The translations under genes were made by a program, and so were the position numbers. From Planctomycetota bacterium (GTDB lineage: Bacteria > Planctomycetota > SZUA-567), in contig JAISYL010000093.1 of NCBI GenBank assembly GCA_031269935.1, positions 1 through 35,887 of the forward strand: DNA of 35,887 nucleotides, read 5' to 3'. The first letter of the stretch is position 1; each line of letters starts with the position of its first letter. Below the pieces are notes generated by a model. It saw nothing but the letters and a program-made list of their open reading frames with translations. It had not been told where the DNA came from and did not search any database. Of the stretch, positions 1-12,696 are shown piece after piece.

Positions 1-126
1 GGGTTATACTGCGTCAAAAGTCGCTTCCCGGATGATTTTTGCCCTTGACCTCCGGCCAAAAATCATCCTGCCAGCGCCTTTTTCCTTGTCTAACCCGGAC
101 GATCCGGCATTTAACAACAGCCTCTA
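1..126 (-). repeat. Family B dispersed repeat (MITE-like), inverted copy truncated by window start
   Basis: Reverse complement of 31371-31470 closely matches 1-105 (gggttat..gcgtcaaaagtcgctt..cggatgattttt...cctttttccttg.ctaacccggacgatcc); internal hairpin GGATGATTTTTG/CAAAAATCATCC; ends with TIR-like ..ACAACAGCCTCTAA. Confidence 0.8.
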
Positions 127-170
127 AAGGAAATCGGGCGGCGGTTGGCCCGATTTCCTTTAAAAGTCGA
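121..170. repeat. Solo palindrome related to family A terminal hairpin
   Basis: cctctaaaggaaatcgggcggcggttggcccgatttcctttaaaagtcg; same architecture as the hairpins at 6042-6090, 15326-15373, 15470-15517, 31585-31633. Confidence 0.75.
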
Positions 171-325
171 CAAAAAGGGGCTTGCCGAACGTCATCCCCA
201 CAGCGTCGACCGCTACTGCCGGGCAAAGACCGATTTCATCGCCGACCGCCTTCGCCGCTCCGGCATGGCGGAGCATGAGGTGGCGGCGGTCCAACCGTTA
301 AGAGCGCGTTGTTAAATACCGGATC

Positions 326-1468
326 GTGATGATATTGGATGGATTCGCATCTGTCGCCTCGGCGGGAATCAGGCCCGCCGCCCGCAAGGCCGGATGGCTG
401 GCCGCGGCGGTTTTTGTCGCCTGCCGTCCGTTCCTGATCGCGGGCGAGACCCTGTCCGACATTCCTCCCGCCGAGCTTCAGGCTCTGGACCGGGCCATAG
501 CCCGCGAACTTAACAGCGGACGCTCGGGAACCCACACCCTTGGCGATCTGGTCAGGCTGAAAAACCGGCTGCTGGCCCGGCGGGCCCTGGATGAACGCCG
601 GGAAAAGAGCCAGGCCCTGGCCCCCCTCGCCGGGGAGGATTCCCTCGCCGGTCTGCGAGCGAAACTGGAGAACGAGGCCGGGCAGGGCATCCGGGGGGCC
701 AAGCGCTCCCTGGCTTTCCTGCATCTTGCCCAAAACGAACCGGAAAAGGCGCTGGAACAGTGGCAAGGCATGGGCAAGGCCTCGGATTACGATTTGTCGT
801 TCCTGCTGGTTTCCGCCTATCTAAAGTTCGCCGTGGGGGAATATCCCGCCGGGCGGGCGGATCTCGAAAAATCCCTGGGCCTCATGGATGCCAGACAGGG
901 ATTGGGGATTTCCGAGCCGGTGTTCTGCCTGAACATCATGGGGTATCGGCTTTTTGTCCCCCGGGCCGCCGGGGACCTGTCGCCGGGGGAGAATGTCCTC
1001 ATCTATGTGGAAGTGGATGGCGCCGAATTTTTCCCCTCCGGGGAGGGGACGGGCTGCCGCTTGGCCTTCGGCCTGCGCCTGAAGGACGACAGCCGGCATA
1101 CCGTATGGGCCGATCCGGAATATGGGGAATACGCCCCCGTGTTCTCCGGTTCCATCCGGGACTTGCACGCGGCCCTGACTTGGCGCGTCCCAACCGACCT
1201 CCCCCCGGGCAATTACCGCCTTTCCGTGGAGACGGTGGACGTCGCCAGCAAGCTGAGCGGGGACAACGCCGTCTCCTTCAGCGTGGGAAGACACCCGGCC
1301 GAATCCGATTCCTCTCCGCCGGAGGCAAGGCGCCGAAGTCTTCCCGGCGCCAACCCGGCCCTTCCGGGCTCCCCCATTCCCCTCGAGCCTCCGGATCTGC
1401 GCAATCCCGAATACTACCGGCGATTTGAATTGTTGCGGCGTTACGAACAACAGCAAAGGGTCGATTGA
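326..1468 (+). CDS. Exported hypothetical protein with TPR-like segment and C-terminal beta-sandwich-like region
   Basis: 380 aa ORF, GTG 326 or ATG 329; hydrophobic N-terminus; 'EKALEQWQGMGKASDYDLSFLLVSAYLKFAVGEYPAG' TPR-like; ends 3 nt before hisA. Confidence 0.7.
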   Translation: MMILDGFASVASAGIRPAARKAGWLAAAVFVACRPFLIAGETLSDIPPAELQALDRAIARELNSGRSGTHTLGDLVRLKNRLLARRALDERREKSQALAPLAGEDSLAGLRAKLENEAGQGIRGAKRSLAFLHLAQNEPEKALEQWQGMGKASDYDLSFLLVSAYLKFAVGEYPAGRADLEKSLGLMDARQGLGISEPVFCLNIMGYRLFVPRAAGDLSPGENVLIYVEVDGAEFFPSGEGTGCRLAFGLRLKDDSRHTVWADPEYGEYAPVFSGSIRDLHAALTWRVPTDLPPGNYRLSVETVDVASKLSGDNAVSFSVGRHPAESDSSPPEARRRSLPGANPALPGSPIPLEPPDLRNPEYYRRFELLRRYEQQQRVD

Positions 1469-1471
1469 ACA

Positions 1472-2194
1472 ATGCACATAATGCCAGCCATCGATATCAG
1501 GGGAGGCAAGGCGGTGAGGCTTTTCCAGGGGGATCAGGAAAGGGAAACGGTTTATTTCGACTCCCCCGCCGACGCGGCCCGGCATTGGGCGGATCAGGGC
1601 GCGTCCCGCCTGCATGTGGTCGACTTGGACGGGGCCCTGGAGGGAGCCGGCGGGAACGAAAGGCACATTCGCGACATCCTCGGGGCGGTGGCCATCCCCC
1701 TGGAAGTGGGCGGCGGCATCCGGGACGCGGCCAAGGCCGGACGGCTGATCGATTGGGGCGCCGACCGTGTCATCATCGGCACCAGGGCGCTGGAATCCCG
1801 CCGGTTTGTGGACAAACTGCTCCAGGCGTTTCCCGGCCGGATCAATGTCGGAATCGACGCCCGCGGGGGCAGGGTGGCGATCAAGGGCTGGACCGAAACC
1901 ACCGGGCTGGCGGCGGTCGATTTCCTGGCCTCCTTTTCGGGAACCGGGGTGGCGGAAATCATTTACACCGACATTTCCAGGGACGGGACCCTGTCCGGGG
2001 TCAACCTGCCGGCGATGCGGGAGGCTTGCCTAGCCACCGACATTCCCATCATAGCCAGCGGGGGGGTGTCCACCCTGGACGATCTCAAGGCACTGGGGGA
2101 ACTGCCGCTTTTCGGGATCATCATAGGCAAAGCCCTCTATGACGGCAAATTGTCGCTTCAGGACGCCCGGGCGGCTTTGGCCGGCCGGGAATGA
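1472..2194 (+). CDS. hisA: Phosphoribosylformimino-5-aminoimidazole carboxamide ribotide isomerase
   Basis: MHIMPAIDIRGGKAVRLFQGD..., LHVVDLDGALEG, VGGGIRD, IIGTRALES, IIASGGVSTLDDL typical of HisA TIM barrel. Confidence 0.95.
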   Translation: MHIMPAIDIRGGKAVRLFQGDQERETVYFDSPADAARHWADQGASRLHVVDLDGALEGAGGNERHIRDILGAVAIPLEVGGGIRDAAKAGRLIDWGADRVIIGTRALESRRFVDKLLQAFPGRINVGIDARGGRVAIKGWTETTGLAAVDFLASFSGTGVAEIIYTDISRDGTLSGVNLPAMREACLATDIPIIASGGVSTLDDLKALGELPLFGIIIGKALYDGKLSLQDARAALAGRE

Positions 2195-4632
2195 GCCACC
2201 CCTCCCCCGCCCGGCTTCCGGAATTGCTCGCCCCGGCCGGTGGGCCGGAGGCGGGTTTCGCCGCCCTGCACCACGGCGCCGACGCGGTTTATCTCGGCCT
2301 GACGCGTTTTTCCGCCCGGGCCGAAGCGGTCAACTTCACCCCCGGGCAATTGGCCGAATTCACCGCCTACGCCCGCCGCCTAACCCCGCGGCGCCGGGTT
2401 TATCTCGCCCTCAACACCCTGATCAAGCAATCGGAACTTCCGGAAATCGCCGATATCGCCGCCACCGCCGCCGATTGCCGGGTGGACGCCGTAATTGTCC
2501 AGGATCTGGGAATAATCAGGCTGTTTCGCGAACGCTTCCCCGGAATTCCCCTCCACGCCTCCACCCAAATGGCGATTCATGACATTGCCGGGGTTAGGGC
2601 CGCCGCCGATTTGGGCTGCGTCCGAGCCACCCTGGCCCGGGAACTCACTTTGGCCGAAATCGCCCGCATAGCCGCCGAGGGCGAAATCGAGGTGGAGGCA
2701 TTCATCCACGGCACGCTCTGCTATTCCTACAGCGGCCTTTGCCTGTTTTCCTCCCTGGCCGGCGGCCGAAGCGGAAACCGGGGCCGCTGCCTCTATTCCT
2801 GCCGGGAAGCGGTCATCCGGCCGGAGGGAAGGGTTCATCCCTTTTCGCTCAAGGATCTGGCGCTGGGGGAAAAAGTCCTTGACCTGGCCCAATGCGGGGT
2901 GAACAGCCTGAAAATCGAGGGACGGAAAAAAAGCCCCCTCTACGTGGCGGCCACGGTGGACTATTACCGGAAAATCCTGGACGGCGGCCTGGCGGCGGAC
3001 GAAAGATTGAAAATCGAGGATGGACTCGGGACCATCTTCGCCCGGCCCTGGACCAGGCTTTTCCTGGATGGCCGGCAAAATCCCGAAGCGGTCGATTTGG
3101 AGGTGGTCGGGCACCGGGGGGCTAGCCTGGGGCGAATCCTCCAACTGGCGGCGACTCCCGCCGGACCGGGAATCCGCCTTAAGCCAAGGCTGCCCCTGGA
3201 AAGGCACGACGGCTGCCAAATCAACGTACCCGGCCTCCCCCGGCCGTTCGGTTTCGCCCTAAACCATCTCTACCGCCCCCGGGGGGGACGCTTGACCTCC
3301 GTTTTCGCCGTACCCGCGGGCGAGGAGGCGTTTATCACTCTTCCCAAGCCGGCCCCGCCCCTGGCGGCCGGCCTGCCGGTCTATCTGGCCTCCTCGCAGG
3401 CGGTCAAGCGTTCCTATCCATTTCCCCGGCCCCGGCCGGGAAAGTTCGGGCGGGAAATCCCGATTGATCTGGAAGTGTCCATAGCGGAAAACGATTCCCC
3501 GGCCGGAACCGTTCTGGCATCCTGCCGGGGGGGAACCGGGGAGGCGGTCTTCGTCCTGGCGAGGGAAACCGCGGCCTCGCCCGCCCGGGAAGCGAACACC
3601 GCCGAAACGGCGGCGAAAAAAGCCTTTTCCCGGCTGGGCGGCAAGCGTTTTGTCCTGGGCGGCTGGACTTTTCACAATCCCCGGTCGTTTTTCATCCCTC
3701 CCGGATTTTGGAACCGCTTGCGCCGGGACTGGCTGGCCGGACTGGAAGGGGAGCTTTCCCAAAAAGCCACCGCCGCCCGCCGGAAGACGGCCGAATTCGC
3801 GATCGGTTCCCCGCCCGATCCGGCCCCTTCCGAAACCGGTTCTAGCTGGAGCCTATTTGCGGAGGATCCCGCCAGCCTGGCCCGGCTTTCCGCATCCGAT
3901 CTCTCGATCTGCGAAGAGGTTGTCGTTGGCTTGGGAAAAGGGGGGAAAGACGGAATACTTGAATTGTCCGACCTGGTCGGCCGGGAAAAGCTTCGTCTGG
4001 CCCCGCCGTTAATCCACAGGGGAAACCTGGACGAAATGATTGCCGGCTGGCTGGAACGGGGCTGGCGCCGCTGGCTGCTTCCCGGCTTGGCGGGTTGGAG
4101 ACTGCTGTCCGGAGTTCCCGGAACGGATGTGGCTTCCGACTGGACCATCCCGGTATTGAACCGCCTGGCGGCCGGGCAATTGCTGGCGATGGGTTTTTCC
4201 CGCTTCACCCTGTCCCCCGAGGACGAATACGGCGATTGGGAATCCCTGGCGCGGGAATATCCCGGCCGGGCCTGGCTCCTGGCCTATTCCGAAATGCCGC
4301 TGTTCATTTCCGCCGCCTGCGTCCATGCCCATCTCGGCCGGTGCCGGACCGGGGGCAATCGTTGCGCCCTTCGCGAAGACGGCCTGGAATTGACCATGGA
4401 AAGGGGCGGACGGGTGACCGCCTGGCCGCAACAACCCTGCGGCACGGTGGTGACCGGCGCCCATCCGTTTTCCCTGGGTGACCGGCTGAATCGGCTGCCC
4501 TGCCGCCACCTCCGGCTGGATTTCCGCTGGCGCCCCTATGAACCGGCCGAGGCGGCGAAAATTTGGCGCCAAGCCCGGGCGGGACTGCTTCCCTTCGGGA
4601 TCGAGGGGAATCTCCGGCGCGGACTGGCCTAA
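2191..4632 (+). CDS. Peptidase U32 family protein (TrhP/RlhA-like, long form)
   Basis: PELLAPAGGPEAGFAALHHGADAVYLGL; 'HGTLCYSYSGLCLFSSLAGGRSGNRGRCLYSCR' cysteine motif of U32 proteins; start overlaps hisA stop (ATGA). Confidence 0.92.
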   Translation: MSHPSPARLPELLAPAGGPEAGFAALHHGADAVYLGLTRFSARAEAVNFTPGQLAEFTAYARRLTPRRRVYLALNTLIKQSELPEIADIAATAADCRVDAVIVQDLGIIRLFRERFPGIPLHASTQMAIHDIAGVRAAADLGCVRATLARELTLAEIARIAAEGEIEVEAFIHGTLCYSYSGLCLFSSLAGGRSGNRGRCLYSCREAVIRPEGRVHPFSLKDLALGEKVLDLAQCGVNSLKIEGRKKSPLYVAATVDYYRKILDGGLAADERLKIEDGLGTIFARPWTRLFLDGRQNPEAVDLEVVGHRGASLGRILQLAATPAGPGIRLKPRLPLERHDGCQINVPGLPRPFGFALNHLYRPRGGRLTSVFAVPAGEEAFITLPKPAPPLAAGLPVYLASSQAVKRSYPFPRPRPGKFGREIPIDLEVSIAENDSPAGTVLASCRGGTGEAVFVLARETAASPAREANTAETAAKKAFSRLGGKRFVLGGWTFHNPRSFFIPPGFWNRLRRDWLAGLEGELSQKATAARRKTAEFAIGSPPDPAPSETGSSWSLFAEDPASLARLSASDLSICEEVVVGLGKGGKDGILELSDLVGREKLRLAPPLIHRGNLDEMIAGWLERGWRRWLLPGLAGWRLLSGVPGTDVASDWTIPVLNRLAAGQLLAMGFSRFTLSPEDEYGDWESLAREYPGRAWLLAYSEMPLFISAACVHAHLGRCRTGGNRCALREDGLELTMERGGRVTAWPQQPCGTVVTGAHPFSLGDRLNRLPCRHLRLDFRWRPYEPAEAAKIWRQARAGLLPFGIEGNLRRGLA

Positions 4633-4648
4633 GGGCCTAAGGGTCTGC

Positions 4649-4678
4649 CCAAAAACAACTTATACAAGTTATTTTTGG
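4649..4678. terminator. Possible bidirectional terminator between convergent U32 and dinB genes
   Basis: Palindrome CCAAAAAcAACTTatacAAGTTaTTTTTGG located 16 nt after the U32 stop and 8 nt beyond the dinB stop. Confidence 0.5.
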
Positions 4679-4685
4679 ACGAGAC

Positions 4686-5891
4686 CTAATCGGCCCCTTC
4701 CCGAAAGCGGAGGGAGGCGCGTTGAATGGACCCGGCTCCCAGCTTGTCGCGAATGCCGTCCGTGGCCGAGGCCAGGCGCTCCAGTTTGGCAATCCGATCC
4801 TCGGGCGGCGGGAAAAGGCCGATCCGTCCGGCCGGAGCGGCGCGGGCGGCGGGAGAGAGTCCGGCCGCCCCCACCCCGATCAACCGCACCGGCCGACTCC
4901 CCGATTCGCCGCTCCGGCGCAACAGTTCGACCGCCGCCGCCCAAATGGTTTCGGCAAGCCGGGTGGGGGCGGCCAGCGTCCTCCTCCGGGTAATGGTGGT
5001 GAAGTCGGCGTAGCGAAGCTTCAAAACCACCGTCCGCCCGGCCAAGCCCCTTTTCCGCAGCCGCTCCGAGACCCTCTCGGCCTGCTCCAGCAGAACATTT
5101 TCCAATTCGTCCGAATGAAGGACGTCCCTGGCGAAGGTATGCTCGCAGGACAGCGATTTCTCCTCCTCCTCGGGAATGACCGGGGAATCGTCCAACCCCC
5201 GGGCCAGCCGGGAAATCTCCCGCCCGGCGGTTCCCAATTCCGCCGTCAGCGCCGCCTCCGGCCATTGGGAAAGCTGGCCGATGGTTTCAATGCCCAGCCG
5301 GGACAGGCGGCGGCGGGTGACCGGCCCCACCCCCCATATTTTCCCCACCGGGAGGGGGGCCAGCCGTTGCGTCAGTTCGTTTTCGGGAATAACGGTCAGG
5401 CCGTCCGGCTTGTCCAGATCGGAAGCGATCTTGGCGGCGAAACGGCAACTGGCCACCCCCACCGAGGCGGTCAATCCGGTGGCCAGCCGGATGGTCTTCC
5501 GAATGCGCTTGGCGATCCTTACCGGATCCCCGTGCAGACGCTGGCAGGCGGTGACGTCAAGAAACGCCTCGTCCAGGCTAATCGGCTGCACCAGGGGGGT
5601 AACCCGGGCGAAAATGGAAAAAATCCGCTCCGACATCTCCGCGTAGCGGTCCATCCGGGGAGGGGTGAAAATGGCGGAGGGACAAAGCCGCTGGGCCCGG
5701 GCGGTGGGCATGGCGCTATGGACGCCGTATGGGCGGGCTTCATAGGAGGCGGCGGACACCACCCCCCGGGAGCTGGCGGGTCCGCAAACCACCACGGGCC
5801 TGCCCCGCCACCCGGGATTGTCGAGTTGCTCCACCGAAGCGTAAAAGGCGTCCATGTCCACATGCAAAACCGCCCGCCGCCATTCTTCCAT
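4686..5891 (-). CDS. dinB: DNA polymerase IV (Y-family)
   Basis: LHVDMDAFYASVEQLDNP, SYEARPYGVHSAMP, SLDEAFLDVT, SVGVASCRFAAKIASDLDKPDGLTVI, WGVGPVT. Confidence 0.96.
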   Translation of the reverse strand: MEEWRRAVLHVDMDAFYASVEQLDNPGWRGRPVVVCGPASSRGVVSAASYEARPYGVHSAMPTARAQRLCPSAIFTPPRMDRYAEMSERIFSIFARVTPLVQPISLDEAFLDVTACQRLHGDPVRIAKRIRKTIRLATGLTASVGVASCRFAAKIASDLDKPDGLTVIPENELTQRLAPLPVGKIWGVGPVTRRRLSRLGIETIGQLSQWPEAALTAELGTAGREISRLARGLDDSPVIPEEEEKSLSCEHTFARDVLHSDELENVLLEQAERVSERLRKRGLAGRTVVLKLRYADFTTITRRRTLAAPTRLAETIWAAAVELLRRSGESGSRPVRLIGVGAAGLSPAARAAPAGRIGLFPPPEDRIAKLERLASATDGIRDKLGAGSIQRASLRFREGAD

Positions 5892-5919
5892 CCAATTTCC
5901 CCGAAAAGCGACAATTTTC

Positions 5920-5947
5920 TTGCCTAAATGGCTGAAACAGCTATAAT
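5920..5947 (+). promoter_or_regulatory. Candidate sigma70-type promoter for gyrB
   Basis: TTGCCT (5920-5925), 16-nt spacer, TATAAT (5942-5947), in the dinB/gyrB divergent intergenic region. Confidence 0.55.
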
Positions 5948-5971
5948 ATACTAATTCGGAGCAGGTTGTAC

Positions 5972-8581
<2,610 letters not shown>

Positions 8582-8594
8582 GAGGAGGCGCGTC

Positions 8595-10094
8595 ATGCGA
8601 AAAATCATCCGCCCCCTGTGTCTGGCGGCAACCTTGCTGTTTTTTTTCCTGGGGGTCGAACTGGCGGCGGTTCTCCACTGGACGACCGAACGTTTCGAAA
8701 CCGCCAATCTGGAACTTATCATCACCTATATGGTCCTCCCCATCGGCACCGTTGATCCGCAGTATATTTACAGCCTCGTCTCCTACCTCGCCCTGGGATT
8801 TCTGGCGACGGCGTGGCTGGGGCTTTTTCTGGTCCGGCGTGGAGGCGGAAGCGCGAAGCCGCGCCCGTTTCCTTGGCGCCCCCTGGCCCTGCCGGCGGCT
8901 TTTTTGGTGTTTTCCGGCTCCCTGTTCGCCTGGGAGGCGCGCTACCGGGTTTGGGAAAACCTGTTCCCCGACGCCGGGTATTATTCCTATGTCGAGGACA
9001 ATTTCCATCTTCCCGACCCGGGCGGAATCGTTTTCCCCGAGCGGAAAAACAACCTAATCCTGCTCATCCTCGAATCGGTTGAAACCACCATGAACGACGA
9101 GGCGGTGTTCAAGCCCAAGCTGATGCCCAGGCTGGAAAAGTTTTACGGGGAGAATCTCAGCTTCGGCGGCTACCGCCTGACCACGGGGACGCAAACCAGC
9201 ATCCTCAGCTTTTTTTCCACCAACCTGGGAATGCCCTTCCTGGGGTACAAGTTCGGCTTTTTCCGCTGGGACCCCGCCAGGGACGGCCTGGAATTGGAGG
9301 CCTTGACGCTGGGAAGAACCGAAAACAAGAAAAAACACGATTTCAGGGATCGTTCCCTGCTGGGGATCATGGAAAAAAACGGCTACCACCTGGAAGTGAT
9401 CCGCGCCGCCAGCATCCAGTTCGCCGATTACGACAAACTGATCGCCATGTCCACGGATCGCTGCGGCATATACGATTTCGATTATTTCCACAGCCGACGC
9501 CCCGATTGCCCGGAAAAAATGAACAACTGGGGGGTTGACGACAGCTACCTCTACGCCCGGGCCCGGGAACGCCTGCTGGCGGTGCAAAAACTCGGCAAGC
9601 CCTTCTTCCAGATAATCCAAACCGTCAACACCCATCCGCCCGGATTCTATGAAAAAAACCTGCCGGCCAAATACGGCGACTACCGCGACTCCTTCGAACA
9701 AGCCGACCTCATGGCCGGCGAATTCCTGGAATGGATAGGAAAGCAAACGTTCGCCGGCTCCACCACCGTAATTGTCGTGGGCGACCACAACCTGTCGGCG
9801 AGGGGGGTGGGGGCGATACGGATTCCCTTGCCGGAGAACCGGGAAATAATGAATTTCTTCATCAATCCCCGGCGGGAACCCGAGCGCGGGGTCCGCCGGC
9901 TTTACGCCGCCTGGGACCTCGCCCCCACCATACTCGAGGCGGTGGGAGCCGAGATCCCCGGACGCCGCCTAGGGTTGGGCACCTCCCTGTTTTCCGGCCG
10001 GGACACCCTCCTGGAAAGGGACGGTTTGGACAAATACGAGGAAATGATAAAGAAGCGTTCGCGGCTTTACGAGCAATATTACTATTGGTGGTAA
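8595..10094 (+). CDS. Sulfatase-fold membrane protein, LTA synthase / phosphoglycerol transferase (MdoB)-like
   Basis: Three predicted N-terminal TM segments, then NLILLILESVETTMND, TGTQTSILSFF, QTVNTHPPG, VIVVGDHNLSARG; GGAGGAG upstream of ATG 8595. Confidence 0.8.
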   Translation: MRKIIRPLCLAATLLFFFLGVELAAVLHWTTERFETANLELIITYMVLPIGTVDPQYIYSLVSYLALGFLATAWLGLFLVRRGGGSAKPRPFPWRPLALPAAFLVFSGSLFAWEARYRVWENLFPDAGYYSYVEDNFHLPDPGGIVFPERKNNLILLILESVETTMNDEAVFKPKLMPRLEKFYGENLSFGGYRLTTGTQTSILSFFSTNLGMPFLGYKFGFFRWDPARDGLELEALTLGRTENKKKHDFRDRSLLGIMEKNGYHLEVIRAASIQFADYDKLIAMSTDRCGIYDFDYFHSRRPDCPEKMNNWGVDDSYLYARARERLLAVQKLGKPFFQIIQTVNTHPPGFYEKNLPAKYGDYRDSFEQADLMAGEFLEWIGKQTFAGSTTVIVVGDHNLSARGVGAIRIPLPENREIMNFFINPRREPERGVRRLYAAWDLAPTILEAVGAEIPGRRLGLGTSLFSGRDTLLERDGLDKYEEMIKKRSRLYEQYYYWW

Positions 10095-10157
10095 TTTCCC
10101 CCGACCCCGGGAATCCCGCGCATCCGGCGCCAGGCGCCGCAGGAGAATGTCTCAGCC

Positions 10158-12656
10158 ATGACTTCCAGCCCTTTCACCACTCAGGCGATCGGCATAAAGC
10201 CCATGCCCATCGAGGAGGAACTGAAAAACTCCTACCTCACCTATTCAATGTCGGTGATCGTGTCCCGGGCTCTGCCCGACGCCCGGGACGGGCTCAAGCC
10301 GGTTCAGCGGCGCATCCTGTATTCCATGAACGATCTCAACCTGACCGCCGGGGCCAAGCACCGCAAATGCGCCAAGGTGGTGGGCGACTGCATGGGGAAC
10401 TACCATCCGCACGGCGACGCCTCCATTTACGACGCCCTGGTGCGCCTGGCCCAGGAATTTTCGGTCCGGTACCCCTTGATCGATCCCCAGGGCAATTTCG
10501 GCTCCATCGACGGCTATCCGGCGGCGGCCCAGCGCTACACCGAATGCCGCATGACCAGGATTTCCTCGGAAATGCTGGGGGATCTGGACAAGGACACCGT
10601 CGACTTCGCCCCCAACTACGACGATTCCAGCCGGGAACCCCTGGTGCTGCCGGCCAAGGCGCCGCTGCTGCTCCTGAACGGGGCCACCGGCATCGCCGTC
10701 GGCATGGCCACCTCCATCCCCCCCCACAACCTCCGGGAAATCTGCAAGGGGACGATCGCGCTTCTCGACAACCCCGGCATTGCGCCCAGGGACCTCATCC
10801 GGCACATTTCCGGTCCCGATTTTCCCACCGGGGGCCTCATCTGCGGCCGGGACGGAATCCACAAGGCCTATCAAACCGGCCGGGGCCAAATAACCATGCG
10901 GGCTCGCTGCCACACCGAAACGGCCAAGAACGGCCGCCAGTCCATCGTGGTGACCGAAATACCCTACCAGGTCAACCTGGGCGTCCTGGTCGAGAGGATA
11001 GCCGACACCGTCAAGGAGGGCAAAATCGACGGCATAGCCAACATCCACGACTATTCCAACAAGGACGGCATTCGCATCGTCATTGAACTCAAGGCCGGCG
11101 AGGATTCCAACGTCATCCTGAACCAGCTCTACAAGCTTAGCCCCCTCCAGTCCAATTTTTCCATAAACAGCATCGCCCTGGTGAAGGGAAGGCCCGAGAC
11201 CCTCAACCTCAAGCAGATGCTGGAGTGCCATCGCGATCACCGCTTCGAGGTGATCCGCCGGCGGACCGCCTTTCTCCTGGCCAAGGCCGAGGCCAGGGCG
11301 CATATTCTCACCGGCCTGCTCAAGGCTCTGGAAAACATCGAACAGGTAATCGGGATCATCCGCAACTCCCCCGACATTCCCGCCGCCCGGGCCTCCCTGG
11401 CGGCGTTCCTTTCCCTGACCGAAATCCAGGCCAACGCCATCCTGGAAATGCGGTTGTCCCGCCTGACCGGACTCCAGCGGCGGGAGCTGGAGGATGAATA
11501 CGCGGAACTGAACAAGAAAATCGCCGATTATCGGGCCATTCTCGCCAGCCGCGAACTGGTCACCGCCATCATCCGCGAGGATTGCCTGGAACTCATCGAC
11601 AAATACGGCGACGCCCGCCGCACCGAAATCGTGGCGGCGGCCGACGACATTTCGCTCGAGGACATGCTCGCCGAGGAGGAAATGGCGGTGGTGGTCTCGC
11701 ACGACGGCTACCTCAAGCGCATGGCCCTGGACGTCTACCGAAAGCAGGGCCGGGGCGGCAAGGGTGTCACCGGCTCGGGCCTGAAGGACGGGGACTTCAT
11801 CGAGCACCTCTTCGTCGGGGCCACCCACGACCACATACTCTTCTTCACCACCAAGGGACAGGTTCATTGGCTCAAGGTTTACGACGTCCCGGAAATGGGC
11901 CGGACCGCCAAGGGCCGCTCCATCGCCAACGTCCTTTCCCTCGACGCGGGCGAAAAGGTGTCGGCCATGATCCCGGTGCGGACCTTCGACGACGGCCATT
12001 ATCTGATGATGGCCACCCGCCGGGGCATAATCAAGAAAACCGTCCTCTCCGCCTTCCAGCGCCCCAAAAAGGGCGGCATCCGCGCCATCAACATAGGCGA
12101 GGGCGACGAATTGATCGGAGTGGTGCTGACCGGCGGCACGGACGAATTGATGCTCGCCTCCCGCAACGGCCTCGCCTGCCGCTTCCGGGAGGAGGACGTC
12201 AGGTCCATGGGGAGGACCGCCGGCGGGGTCAACGGCATGAGCCTTCAGGAGGACGACGTCTGCGTCGGCCTGATGTCGGTGGCGCCGAATTGCACGGTGC
12301 TCACCCTCTCCGAATCCGGCCTCGGCAAGCGGTCGGATTTCGCCGACTACCGGCTGACCCGCCGCGGCGCCAAGGGCGTCATCAACATGAACGTCACCGA
12401 CAAGACCGGACCGGTGGTGGCCTGCATGACGGTGCAAGAGGAGGACGAGGTGATGCTGATAACCTCCAAGGGGATGATTGTCCGGACCCCGGTGAACGGA
12501 ATCCGGGTCATCGGCCGGGCCACCCAGGGGGTGAAGGTCATCCGCCTGAACGAGGAGGACGCCCTGGTGGCGGTCGCCAGGGTGGTGGCGGGCGACCGGG
12601 AGGATCGGGAGGGGGAGGACGGCGACGCCGAAAATGGGGATTCCGGGGAGGGTTGA
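10158..12656 (+). CDS. gyrA: DNA gyrase subunit A
   Basis: MSVIVSRALPDARDGLKPVQRRILYSM, YHPHGDASIYDALVRLAQ, GNFGSIDGYPAAAQRYTECRM, GyrA-box-like QGRGGKG. Confidence 0.97.
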   Translation: MTSSPFTTQAIGIKPMPIEEELKNSYLTYSMSVIVSRALPDARDGLKPVQRRILYSMNDLNLTAGAKHRKCAKVVGDCMGNYHPHGDASIYDALVRLAQEFSVRYPLIDPQGNFGSIDGYPAAAQRYTECRMTRISSEMLGDLDKDTVDFAPNYDDSSREPLVLPAKAPLLLLNGATGIAVGMATSIPPHNLREICKGTIALLDNPGIAPRDLIRHISGPDFPTGGLICGRDGIHKAYQTGRGQITMRARCHTETAKNGRQSIVVTEIPYQVNLGVLVERIADTVKEGKIDGIANIHDYSNKDGIRIVIELKAGEDSNVILNQLYKLSPLQSNFSINSIALVKGRPETLNLKQMLECHRDHRFEVIRRRTAFLLAKAEARAHILTGLLKALENIEQVIGIIRNSPDIPAARASLAAFLSLTEIQANAILEMRLSRLTGLQRRELEDEYAELNKKIADYRAILASRELVTAIIREDCLELIDKYGDARRTEIVAAADDISLEDMLAEEEMAVVVSHDGYLKRMALDVYRKQGRGGKGVTGSGLKDGDFIEHLFVGATHDHILFFTTKGQVHWLKVYDVPEMGRTAKGRSIANVLSLDAGEKVSAMIPVRTFDDGHYLMMATRRGIIKKTVLSAFQRPKKGGIRAINIGEGDELIGVVLTGGTDELMLASRNGLACRFREEDVRSMGRTAGGVNGMSLQEDDVCVGLMSVAPNCTVLTLSESGLGKRSDFADYRLTRRGAKGVINMNVTDKTGPVVACMTVQEEDEVMLITSKGMIVRTPVNGIRVIGRATQGVKVIRLNEEDALVAVARVVAGDREDREGEDGDAENGDSGEG

Positions 12657-12696
12657 ACCTTTCCCGCCGTTAAAACATCTTTAGAAAGGGCCGGTC

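Noticed and set aside
15-226. 70-aa minus-strand ORF at the left edge
   Set aside because: Runs through repeat elements; similar frames arise from family B repeat sequence and lack protein-family features.
1465-2142. 225-aa ORF overlapping hisA in another frame
   Set aside because: Off-frame GC-rich translation (repetitive G/R/H) with no motif; hisA frame is clear.
10141-10161. Mini-ORF ATGTCTCAGCCATGA overlapping the gyrA start
   Set aside because: Its spacing to AGGAG is only 1 nt, whereas the same SD suits gyrA ATG 10158; most likely coincidental.
10245-12437. 730-aa antisense ORF across gyrA, and 671-aa antisense ORF 6710-8725 across gyrB
   Set aside because: Shadow ORFs of high-GC coding sequence; low-complexity G/A/R/P-rich translations with no recognisable motifs, opposite unambiguous gyrase genes.
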